A stretch of 5,275 nt of DNA from contig JALQWE010000304.1 of assembly GCA_023258825.1 (NCBI GenBank), positions 1 through 5,275 of the forward strand, in the 5' to 3' direction. The stretch is from Planctomycetaceae bacterium. GTDB lineage: Bacteria > Planctomycetota > Planctomycetia > Planctomycetales > Planctomycetaceae. How positions within the stretch are numbered: the first letter of the stretch is position 1; each line of letters begins with the position of its first letter. This document shows positions 1 through 5,275 of this stretch, one piece after another. The translations under genes were made by a program, and so were the position numbers. The notes beneath the pieces were generated by a model. That model was not told the origin of the DNA. It did no database searches and worked only from the letters and a program-made list of their open reading frames with translations.

Positions 1-60
1 GCGCTCGCTGTCCCGGCTGCCGCAACCAGCCCGGCCGAAGGCACCACAACGGCAGAGTAG
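1..60 (+). CDS. Possible C-terminal end of an unidentified plus-strand protein (partial)
   Basis: Frame 1 is open from the window edge to a TAG at 58-60. It encodes 19 residues rich in Ala, Pro and Thr (ALAVPAATSPAEGTTTAE), which is typical of a low-complexity protein tail. The main support is context: a strong intrinsic terminator with its T-tract on the plus strand lies about 110 bases downstream, and lysC converges on it from the other side. No domain can be identified from so short a piece. A competing reading on the opposite strand is open from base 134 to base 1 and contains an ATG at 92, so the call is tentative. Confidence 0.3.
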   Translation, partial: ALAVPAAATSPAEGTTTAE

Positions 61-168
61 GCTTCCAGGTCACTGTCGGAACCTCTTCCCATGACCTGAC
101 CGATTGCGACATTCAGGTCTGCCAGACAGTCTCCTCAGTACACAATGCACTCGGCACAAAATGCAAAG

Positions 169-202
169 GTGCAGTCGGCCACATGGCGGACTGCACTTTT
201 TT
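169..202 (+). terminator. Intrinsic terminator, plus orientation, probably partly bidirectional
   Basis: GTGCAGTC (169-176) pairs perfectly with GACTGCAC (189-196). Inside, GCC (178-180) pairs with GGC (185-187) around an ACAT loop, with one G-G mismatch between the two stems. Six T residues (197-202) follow directly, which is the classic plus-strand intrinsic terminator form. On the minus strand the hairpin is followed by a weaker, broken T-tract (CTTTGCATTTT), so it could also stop lysC transcripts about 150 bases after that gene's stop codon. It sits where a shared terminator between convergent genes would be expected. Confidence 0.72.
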
Positions 203-351
203 GTTTCCCATGCCGAAAACATGGCCCGGAACAGTGCTGTTTCCGCCGCCGTCGGAGCGAATCCAGCGAGGTGGTCAGTAGGGCATGCCTGCAAGTCCGA
301 GTGCGGCAGACGCCTTCCGGTCTCGCTCGTTCCCGTGGCGGCCCTCGTGAC
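203..351. other. Non-coding spacer between the terminator and the end of lysC
   Basis: No convincing gene is present; the frames open here look like antisense shadows or run into lysC. Small symmetric elements are visible: GGCATGCC (278-285) is an 8-base palindrome, and GGAACAG/CTGTTTCC near 229-245 can pair with one bulged T. Neither has an obvious role. The stretch would form the 3' untranslated region of lysC if that transcript ends at the hairpin at 169-196. Confidence 0.5.
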
Positions 352-2139
352 TCAGTTCAGCCCGAATTCGCTGCGGAGACTCTGCAATGCTCTGTCGGCC
401 TGCGCTACGGCAATGACAATGCTCAGCTTGATCTCACTTGTGTTCAGCATTTCAACGTTGATCTGCTGTTCCGCCAGAGTTCGGAAGACTCGTCGCCCTA
501 CGTCTGTGTGACTTCTGAGCCCGATCCCGGCAATGGTCAGTTTGCAGATGTGCCGATCAAACGTCAGCGTGGTTCCGGCATGCGCGTCCAGAAATGGTTG
601 CAGCAGTTGCAGCGAGCGATCCAGATCATTGCCCGGAACAGTGAAGGAGATACTGGCTCGGCCATCTCTCGCCACGTTCTGAATGATCATGTCCACCAGC
701 ACGCCGCCTTCGCCAATCGCCGCGAAGACGTCCCGCGCGACTCCGGGATCATCGGGAAGCCCAGTGACGGTGATCCGGGACTGCTGTGTGTCCGCAGATA
801 CGTCGCTGACCAGGATACTCTCCATCCCCTCCAGGCGTGAGACAATGTCAGCGACGACTTCCGCCTCCGCCGCATGGACGCTGGCTGGACGTATGGCCGC
901 CTGACCAACGTCAGGCAAGGTTCGATCCGGCAGATGCAGACCAAACCCCGAGTGCACTGCTTCGACAGCATCGCTGCAGCGAGTTCGATCAATCAGCACG
1001 GAAATCTTGATTTCGCTGGTCGTGACCACACGAATGTTGATTCCGCTGTCCGCAAGAATCTGGAACATCCGAGCCGCCACTCCGGTATGTGTCTGCATAC
1101 CGTGTCCGACGATCGACACCTTCGATAACTCAGTCGTGTGCTGCACCGACTGCACCTTCAGCAGCTCGGCCGCCGAAGTGACGACTCGCAGCGCCGCAGG
1201 CAGCTCATCTTCGGCTACCGTGAAGGACACATTCGCAAAGCCTTCGCGAGCCACGTTCTGCACCACCATGTCCACCGGAATTCTGGCACCGGAAAGTGCA
1301 GTGAACAGGCTGGACATCACACCCGGCTGATCCGGTAAACCCACCAGCGTGATCAACGCTTCATTGCGCACAAAAGCGACACCCGTAACGATGGAATTGG
1401 CCTCATCGGTTTCAGGCGCAATCAACGTTCCAGGCCCGTCGGAATACGATGGACGAACTCGCAGCTGCACAGAAAACTTCTTCGCAAACTCAATCGAACG
1501 CGAATGCATCACACCGGCACCCAGGCTGGCCAGTTCAAGCATCTCGTCATACGAAATTCGCTCTACTTTTCGGGCAGATGACACCAGTCGCGGATCGGTA
1601 GTAAACACACCCTCGACGTCGGTGTAAATTTCGCACAATTCCGCATCCAGAACAGCTGCGAGGGCTGTTGCTGTGGTATCACTGCCGCCGCGTCCCAGCG
1701 TCGTGATATTCATGCTGGAATCGACGCCCTGAAATCCCGCAGCGATCACAATATTTCCCGCCGCCAGCAGTTCCCTCATCCGCTCTGTCGAAATGCTGAC
1801 AATCCGCGCTTTCGTGTGCGTTGTGTCCGTGAGCACACCAATCTGTGCGCCCGTCAGACTGATCGCCTCTTCCCCCAGTTCATGCACCGCCATCGCCATC
1901 AATGCGACAGATTCCTGCTCGCCGGTGGACAACAGCATGTCCATTTCCCGCGGTCGTGGAGTTTGCGTGATTCCATGCGCCAGTTCGATCAGCTCGTCAG
2001 TCTTGTGCCCCCGCGCACTTACGACCACCACAACGTCGTGCCCCCGTCGTTTTGCCTCGACAGCACGGCTTGCGGCATGACGAATCTTCTCGGCGTTTGC
2101 AACGCTGGTTCCACCAAACTTCTGCACGATTACAGACAC
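352..2139 (-). CDS. lysC: Aspartate kinase (EC 2.7.2.4) with four ACT domains
   Basis: A 595-residue cytoplasmic enzyme that phosphorylates L-aspartate with ATP, the first step toward lysine, threonine, methionine and diaminopimelate. The amino acid kinase domain spans about residues 1-245, with KFGGTS (7-12), STGEQES (71-77), GRGGSDTTA (149-157), TDVEGVFTTDPR (173-184) and GAGVMHSRSIEFA (207-219). ACT domains follow at about 262-325 and 340-400. A linker (about 405-453) leads to a second pair at about 455-520 and 532-590. Single-pair enzymes are roughly 400-450 residues, so the extra length is this duplicated regulatory region, known also from cyanobacteria. The GTG at 2139 is chosen because KFGGTS lies within the first dozen residues of the family and AGAGAG sits about 8 bases upstream. 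The frame stays open 37 more codons to an ATG at 2250, but that extension has no family character. Inhibition by end products is expected; the ligands cannot be read from sequence. Confidence 0.96.
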   Translation of the reverse strand: MSVIVQKFGGTSVANAEKIRHAASRAVEAKRRGHDVVVVVSARGHKTDELIELAHGITQTPRPREMDMLLSTGEQESVALMAMAVHELGEEAISLTGAQIGVLTDTTHTKARIVSISTERMRELLAAGNIVIAAGFQGVDSSMNITTLGRGGSDTTATALAAVLDAELCEIYTDVEGVFTTDPRLVSSARKVERISYDEMLELASLGAGVMHSRSIEFAKKFSVQLRVRPSYSDGPGTLIAPETDEANSIVTGVAFVRNEALITLVGLPDQPGVMSSLFTALSGARIPVDMVVQNVAREGFANVSFTVAEDELPAALRVVTSAAELLKVQSVQHTTELSKVSIVGHGMQTHTGVAARMFQILADSGINIRVVTTSEIKISVLIDRTRCSDAVEAVHSGFGLHLPDRTLPDVGQAAIRPASVHAAEAEVVADIVSRLEGMESILVSDVSADTQQSRITVTGLPDDPGVARDVFAAIGEGGVLVDMIIQNVARDGRASISFTVPGNDLDRSLQLLQPFLDAHAGTTLTFDRHICKLTIAGIGLRSHTDVGRRVFRTLAEQQINVEMLNTSEIKLSIVIAVAQADRALQSLRSEFGLN

Positions 2140-2141
2140 GA

Positions 2142-2155
2142 CAAACTCTCTCTCT
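2142..2155 (-). promoter_or_regulatory. Purine-rich ribosome binding site that decides the lysC start
   Basis: On the minus strand the bases before GTG 2139 read AAAGAGAGAGAGTTTGTC, a Shine-Dalgarno-like GAGAG run at a usable distance. The upstream ATG at 2250 would produce a protein with 37 residues ahead of the conserved KFGGTS region that match nothing in the family. Together these favour the GTG. Confidence 0.6.
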
Positions 2156-2169
2156 TTAACAACATTTGT

Positions 2170-2186
2170 CCGGCCACAGACGCCGG
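2170..2186 (-). repeat. Short GC-rich hairpin in the lysC leader
   Basis: CCGGC (2170-2174) and GCCGG (2182-2186) form a perfect 5-base-pair stem with a 7-base loop. It begins about 30 bases upstream of the lysC GTG and would lie in the 5' untranslated RNA, just before the ribosome binding site. Short stems of this size arise often by chance in GC-rich DNA, so a role is unproven. Confidence 0.3.
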
Positions 2187-2193
2187 CTGCGTT

Positions 2194-2217
2194 CAACCCA
2201 CATTTCAGCAACCCACA
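2194..2217. repeat. 9-base direct repeat, 15-base period, in the lysC leader
   Basis: CAACCCACA occurs at 2194-2202 and again at 2209-2217, exactly identical, with six bases between. On the lysC-sense strand this is TGTGGGTTG twice, ending about 55 bases before the start codon. The pair is bracketed by GTTC (2191-2194) and GAAC (2218-2221). It could be paired binding sites for a regulator or simple chance. Confidence 0.4.
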
Positions 2218-2332
2218 GAACCTGAAGGGTGACTGCAAGTCGAACGACAAGGCGACACACCCGCAGTTGCTGGCCGGGTTCAGTTGCGGTTCCCACCAGT
2301 CCCGGACCGCGTCGGGGCGGCAGATTCTCTCA

Positions 2333-2367
2333 GGCCGCGCGCACTTTTCAACGCGCAGGCCGTTTTT
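2333..2367 (+). terminator. Terminator-like GC-rich hairpin with T5 tract
   Basis: GGCCGCGCG (2333-2341) pairs with CGCGC (2352-2356) plus GGCC (2358-2361), leaving one bulged A at 2357 and a 10-base loop. One G and then five T residues (2363-2367) follow. This fits an intrinsic terminator reading on the plus strand. No gene is visible immediately upstream on that strand, because lysC starts on the opposite strand at 2139. It may therefore insulate the region, attenuate a leader of the DUF2314 gene, or end a short plus-strand RNA. On the minus strand there is no following T-tract, but the hairpin could still fold in the lysC leader. Confidence 0.5.
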
Positions 2368-2417
2368 CTGTGCCTCCGATCGGAAAACCTCGGTTTCAGA
2401 TGAACAGGCTCACTCGC

Positions 2418-2450
2418 ATTTTCGCAATAAAAATCAACAAAAAACGTTCA
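2418..2450. promoter_or_regulatory. AT-rich island, likely promoter zone
   Basis: About three quarters of these 33 bases are A or T, including AATAAAAAT and a run of six A, inside otherwise GC-rich DNA. The island lies in the middle of a divergent intergenic region, where promoter or upstream elements for either flanking gene would be expected. I see no -35/-10 pair with proper spacing, so strand and start point cannot be given. Confidence 0.3.
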
Positions 2451-2592
2451 TGTTGCGGCAATTCAGCTCCTCACGCTACTCTGCTTTCTATCGAACTGGA
2501 ATTTGCTTACCCGGATTCTGATTCACAGGCCTTTGGGTCCCGGGGCTTTGTCCCCCCCACTTTTCCCCGTGTACGTTTCAGGAAACCTCCCT

Positions 2593-3669
2593 ATGTTCGC
2601 CGGGCGCCTGCAAAACCTGCGAGCCGTACTTCTGACCTTGCTGGTGACCGTGGTCACTCACCTCGTCGCCGTCACCGTTCAACCAGCCAGCGCGCAGGAT
2701 ACTCCCCAGCCGGCTTTGAAGTCGCCCCGCATCGCCGCCGAGGGCGTCATTCTGCTGCTGAATCGGCCTCTGGAAATTTCCCCGGATCGCTTCGAAATGC
2801 TGCTGGCCAGCAATACCACGAAGGAATTTGTGCTGGCCCTCGCTCCTCCAACCGCTCGAAAATCCCGTCCCAACGCGCCCGCAGAAACACCCATGAAGCC
2901 TGCGGAATTTACGGTCCAGGCAGGTTCTCGCCGGTATCTCATCCGCTCAAATGACCGCGCCTTTCTGTCGAAGGAACAAGTCGCCGATGTTGAAGACCTC
3001 CGGGTCCGTAACCTGCTCAGGACTCACACGGCATGGATCGCTGTCGATCCCGCTTCATCCCAGGCCGTAGACGGGGCCGATGTTGAGCCACCCTCCTTTC
3101 CACAAATGTGTCGCCTGCTGGCACTCTGCCTGCAGGTCGAAAAAGACGCGGATGAAAGCGTACTCGGAATCCTCATCCCCTCAAAAAGCCTGATCCTTGC
3201 GGCGCCGGCAAACGTCAGCGAACTGCTTGAAAGCGCGGATCCGCTGACTGCCTTCAACGAGGCCACCCAGATGCCTGTCCTCGATGCTGACAACCAGGCC
3301 GCCGAACTGCAGGCAGCCGCTACCGCCGCCAGAAAACGCTGGCCGGAATTTGTGCAGGCGTTTCAGAATCGGCAGAAACAAGGCCCGGATTCCTTCAATG
3401 TCCTCTTCTCGTTTCGGGAAGGCGACCAGACAGAAAGCATGTGGGTTGAAGTCACTAAGCTGAAAGGCGATGTCGTCGAGGGGACGCTCGCTAACGAACC
3501 CACGCTGCTCAGAAAACTGAAGTCCGGAGCATTCGTTCGACGAAATGCCGACGAAATCGCGGACTGGATCTATACGGATTCCAGCACAGGCCAGCTGGTG
3601 GGCGGATTTCTCGTGGAAATTCTCACTCGACAGACCGACGACAACTCGCCGGACTCGCCCGGCAAGTAG
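2593..3669 (+). CDS. Exported DUF2314-domain protein
   Basis: A 358-residue protein of unknown function. The N-terminus is a signal peptide: basic start (R5, R10), hydrophobic core 11-29, and cleavage predicted after PASA (residue 34), so the mature protein is probably periplasmic. Residues about 49-225 resemble, by eye, the DUF4261-like domain often found with DUF2314 (RTHTAWIAVDP at 143-153; SADPLTAFNEA at 214-224). A Pro/Ala-rich insert lies at 85-104. Residues about 237-346 match DUF2314: RWPEFV (249-254), SMWVEVT (282-288), GTLANEP (297-303), ADWIYT (323-328) and GQLVGGF (333-339). ATG 2593 is chosen because it opens the signal peptide directly and AGGA lies 9 bases upstream. An open extension to TTG 2503 would place 30 Pro- and Leu-rich residues ahead of it. 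The gene converges on cmk, leaving 15 bases between stops. The DUF2314 assignment is fairly secure; the N-terminal assignment is weaker. Confidence 0.88.
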   Translation: MFAGRLQNLRAVLLTLLVTVVTHLVAVTVQPASAQDTPQPALKSPRIAAEGVILLLNRPLEISPDRFEMLLASNTTKEFVLALAPPTARKSRPNAPAETPMKPAEFTVQAGSRRYLIRSNDRAFLSKEQVADVEDLRVRNLLRTHTAWIAVDPASSQAVDGADVEPPSFPQMCRLLALCLQVEKDADESVLGILIPSKSLILAAPANVSELLESADPLTAFNEATQMPVLDADNQAAELQAAATAARKRWPEFVQAFQNRQKQGPDSFNVLFSFREGDQTESMWVEVTKLKGDVVEGTLANEPTLLRKLKSGAFVRRNADEIADWIYTDSSTGQLVGGFLVEILTRQTDDNSPDSPGK

Positions 3670-3684
3670 CCTCGGGCCACAAAC

Positions 3685-4338
3685 TCAGCCACGTATCTGC
3701 CGCATCAGCAACTGCACCACGTCATCTACAGACAGGTCCGATGTGTCAAGCACCTGAGCATCCATCGCTGGCTTCATCGGCGCCAGTTCACGCTGTTCGT
3801 CACGCTCATCCCGCTCACGAATCTGCTCACGTACTTCCTCAAGTGAACTGGTCAGTCCCTTGCGTATCAGCTCCTGAAGTCGCCGCTGCGCACGGGCCTC
3901 CAGAGACGCTGTCAGAAAGTACTTGTGCTGCGCTCCGGGAAAAACCACGGTGCCTTGATCACGTCCTTCCGTCACCATGCTGCCCTGCAGGCCGATTTCC
4001 TGCTGCAGACGCACCAGTTGCCGACGGACTTCCGGAATGGCAGCGACCAGCGAGGCCGCAGCAGAGATTTCCGGGGAACGAATTTCCGCAGTCACGTCGT
4101 CCTCATTCAACAGTAGCTTGTCGTCTCGGAAACGAATCTGACAAGCCTGCGCCACTTCAGCCACAGCCACCGGATCCTGCAGACTGCGGTTGGCTCGCTT
4201 TGCTGCCAACGCCATCGCCCGATACATCGCACCAGTATCCAGAAATCGAACGCCCAGTTGCTCCGCCAGCCGTTTTGCGACTGTACTTTTCCCGGATCCC
4301 GCCGGGCCATCTATCGTTACGATCATTCCAGGACTCAT
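3685..4338 (-). CDS. cmk: Cytidylate kinase (CMP/dCMP kinase, EC 2.7.4.25)
   Basis: A 217-residue cytoplasmic P-loop kinase that transfers phosphate from ATP to CMP and dCMP. It is full length for the bacterial family (about 220-230). The order matches Escherichia coli Cmk throughout: P-loop GPAGSGKST (11-19), LDTGAMYR (33-40), the substrate-binding region DVTAEIRSPEISAAAS (81-96), GRDQGTVVFP (125-134), LTASLEARAQRR (142-153), the lid-side RERDERDEQRELAP (174-187) and the C-terminal DAQVLDTSDLSVDDVV (193-208). At the GRD motif this copy has EGRDQGT where E. coli has DGRDMGT. An in-frame TAA at 4354-4356 limits the start to ATG 4338 or ATG 4326. The first is chosen by length, although GGATGAG before the second is the better ribosome site. 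No partner gene is on the same strand within the window, so it is likely transcribed alone. Confidence 0.95.
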   Translation of the reverse strand: MSPGMIVTIDGPAGSGKSTVAKRLAEQLGVRFLDTGAMYRAMALAAKRANRSLQDPVAVAEVAQACQIRFRDDKLLLNEDDVTAEIRSPEISAAASLVAAIPEVRRQLVRLQQEIGLQGSMVTEGRDQGTVVFPGAQHKYFLTASLEARAQRRLQELIRKGLTSSLEEVREQIRERDERDEQRELAPMKPAMDAQVLDTSDLSVDDVVQLLMRQIRG

Positions 4339-4666
4339 CCCGCTGGGGTCTCGTTACACGCTCATGCTGCTCCGCATTCTGACAGACATCGACAAGTGTT
4401 GTACAGCCCCGGATCATTCTGCAAAACCGAGCCTGCCACTCAATCGTGCCGGGCCACGTCGGATGGCGACTCTCGCCCGTCAGTGATTCGTTTGCAAGGC
4501 TGCACGGGGATGGCAAGACGTTAATAAACCGGCAAATCGTCGTGTTTCGCTCAGACGAGACGTGTGTCGCGGATACCGCCAACGAATTCCCTGAAGAGAC
4601 ACCTCACGGCGATCAAACACAAAACGCTCCAATCTCCCATGTTGCCTGGATTTCGCCATCCCCGGC

Positions 4667-4681
4667 GACATGTCCCATGGG
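4667..4681. repeat. Two overlapping 8-base palindromes
   Basis: GACATGTC (4667-4674) and CCCATGGG (4674-4681) are each perfect palindromes and share one base. The arrangement could be a regulator binding site, but it lies about 330 bases from cmk and 400 from the downstream start, and no promoter is evident beside it. Chance is a fair alternative. Confidence 0.25.
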
Positions 4682-4885
4682 TCTATGGAAATCGGTAACA
4701 GCCCTCGTGACCGTTCGCCCCACAGCCGGCTCCGCAGGAATCAGATGGATCAGGAAAATCGAAAAATGCGAGTCGATTGGGGCGGGATTCTGTTGATTTC
4801 GATCCGTCTGCTACCAACTCGCGGCAGAACCCCCGCCGTCACTCAGGATGTCCCCAAACAGGTTCCCGTCGGCTTCTGCCGAATT

Positions 4886-4910
4886 CAATTCCACTTCGCC
4901 CCGGGAATTG
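4886..4910. repeat. 7-base-pair inverted repeat
   Basis: CAATTCC (4886-4892) and GGAATTG (4904-4910) are exact inverted copies separated by 11 bases. TTT follows on the plus strand, but the stem is AT-rich and the T-tract is only three long, so it is a poor terminator. It could be an operator or a leader stem for the downstream gene. Confidence 0.3.
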
Positions 4911-5028
4911 TTTCCAGCCGTCTCTGTTGGTTAAACTTCCGCAGAGCTGGTTCGGGGGTTTGAGACCTTTCCATGTCGATTGCCAAACTTACCCTTTCAC
5001 CGCAGGGCAGGGCAGTCTCCACGACCAG

Positions 5029-5043
5029 CTGCTGAGTCAGCAG
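5029..5043. promoter_or_regulatory. 15-base perfect dyad, candidate operator
   Basis: CTGCTGAGTCAGCAG is a perfect dyad of seven base pairs around a central G. It ends 32 bases before the proposed GTG at 5076. Size and position suit the binding site of a dimeric regulator, or a small stem in the leader RNA. No second copy is seen elsewhere in the window, and no protein in the window is an evident regulator. Confidence 0.35.
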
Positions 5044-5075
5044 GTGTCAACCGAACATTCAGAGGATCTGATGTC

Positions 5076-5275
5076 GTGGTAACAGGTGACGGACCAGGCA
5101 GAATCAGGGAATTGCGGCGTGCACTGACTCTCACCGACCCGGGCGCGTACCTTGTCGAACCTCGAGTCATTCGCCGAGTCATCCGGGAACTCTACGGATT
5201 CGTCAAATTGTCGCCGGCAATTCCGCATACGGAAAGCCAGGTCGTCGCAGCAGATGACGTGCGTCACCTGGTTCA
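5076..5275 (+). CDS. N-terminal part of an unrecognised protein (runs off the window)
   Basis: The frame is open to the window end and gives 66 codons from GTG 5076. GTG is chosen because AGAGGA (5061-5066) lies nine bases upstream. The frame is open further back to 4935 but offers only TTG 4980 and a CTG before this point. The translation looks like a folded cytoplasmic protein: a basic helical stretch (RIRELRRALTLTD), then AYLVEPRVIRRVIRELYGF, then VKLSPAIPHTESQVVAADDV. It has no signal peptide or membrane segment. I have a vague impression of a conserved planctomycete family beginning with a similar Pro-Arg-hydrophobic-Arg-Arg-Val-Ile segment, but cannot name it. No catalytic motif is visible in the part present. 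Confidence 0.6.
   Translation, partial: MVTGDGPGRIRELRRALTLTDPGAYLVEPRVIRRVIRELYGFVKLSPAIPHTESQVVAADDVRHLV

Larger units (their letters stand above)
2140..2592. other. Divergent intergenic region between lysC and the DUF2314 gene
   Basis: No convincing gene is present in these 453 bases. The plus-strand frame starting with GTG 2229 is rich in Arg, Ser and Pro and runs through the hairpin at 2333 and into the downstream gene in another frame, so it is a shadow. The region should contain the promoters of both flanking genes. It holds a hairpin close to the lysC start (2170-2186), a 9-base direct repeat (2194-2217), a terminator-like hairpin (2333-2367) and an AT-rich island (2418-2450). I could not pick a confident -35/-10 pair on either strand. 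Confidence 0.6.
4339..5075. other. Long divergent intergenic region, no convincing gene
   Basis: These 737 bases separate cmk from the plus-strand gene at 5076. Several frames are open for 60-120 codons on both strands, but none has a good start with a ribosome site, a recognisable motif, or steady codon choice. The best of them is open from 4711 to TAA 5082 on the plus strand, with only a TTG (4777) as a start. No tRNA-like T-arm or known riboswitch core was seen. The visible structure is a set of short palindromes at 4667-4681, 4886-4910 and 5029-5043. Promoters for cmk and the downstream gene should lie here. Confidence 0.55.

Noticed and set aside
1..134. Minus-strand open frame that could be the start of a gene running off the left edge (ATG 92, AGGAG at 131-135)
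   Set aside because: The only codon well placed after AGGAG is a CTG, and ATG 92 has a poor ribosome site. The terminator orientation favours a plus-strand gene here instead. It cannot be excluded without more upstream sequence.
145..840. Long plus-strand open frame of 231 codons
   Set aside because: It lies antisense to the fourth and third ACT domains of lysC and crosses the terminator at 169-202. Its translation has no motif and an erratic composition, so it is a shadow frame.
2230..2330. Riboswitch-like words in the lysC leader: on the minus strand GGGACTGG, then AACCCGGC, CAAC and GGGTG, recalling a SAM-I core; also CCGCAACTG as in cobalamin switches
   Set aside because: The spacing is wrong for SAM-I, the closing P1 stem and kink-turn are not found, and the other cobalamin-switch boxes are absent. 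In GC-rich DNA such words occur by chance. A covariance-model search would settle it.
2503..2592. Upstream TTG start for the DUF2314 gene
   Set aside because: It would add 30 Pro- and Leu-rich residues before an otherwise perfect signal peptide. ATG 2593 has its own ribosome site.
2229..2954. Plus-strand frame of 241 codons starting GTG
   Set aside because: It is very rich in Arg, Ser and Pro, passes through a terminator-like hairpin, and overlaps the signal-peptide gene in a different frame.
4157..4582. Minus-strand frame of 141 codons overlapping the start of cmk
   Set aside because: It runs through the cmk P-loop coding region in another frame, and its translation is Trp- and Arg-rich with no motif.
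4973..5035. 20-codon ATG frame (MSIAKLTLSPQGRAVSTTSC) as a leader peptide
   Set aside because: It has no run of a regulatory amino acid, no clear attenuator pair after it and only a weak ribosome site.
5037..5267. Minus-strand frames opposite the 3' partial gene
   Set aside because: Their translations are rich in Cys, Arg and Asp with no motif. The plus-strand frame has a better ribosome site and a more protein-like sequence.

Overview
The window looks like chromosomal DNA from a planctomycete (class Planctomycetia most likely). The basis is the moderately GC-rich composition, an aspartate kinase with four ACT domains, and an exported DUF2314 protein of a type I associate with that phylum. 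This is an inference from protein style, with no marker gene to confirm it. Nothing points to a mobile element, phage, CRISPR array or RNA gene.

Layout, left to right. Positions 1-60 may hold the last codons of a plus-strand gene, followed by a strong intrinsic terminator (169-202). A minus-strand aspartate kinase (lysC, 352-2139, GTG start) converges on that terminator. A 453-base divergent intergenic region (2140-2592) holds the lysC leader, a GC-rich hairpin with a T-tract, a short direct repeat and an AT-rich island. Next is a plus-strand gene (2593-3669) for a secreted protein with a C-terminal DUF2314 domain. It converges, with only 15 bases between stop codons, on minus-strand cytidylate kinase (cmk, 3685-4338). 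Positions 4339-5075 form a 737-base divergent region with no convincing gene but several palindromes. The window ends inside an unrecognised plus-strand gene that probably starts at GTG 5076.

The genes do not form an operon. Neighbours alternate in strand, so each is probably transcribed separately. lysC commits aspartate to lysine, threonine, methionine and diaminopimelate synthesis. cmk recycles CMP and dCMP for nucleic acid and lipid precursors. The DUF2314 protein has no known role. I found no previously undescribed multi-gene system. The points most worth checking are the duplicated ACT pair, the exported DUF2314 protein, the hairpins and repeats in the two divergent intergenic regions, and the unidentified 3' partial gene.
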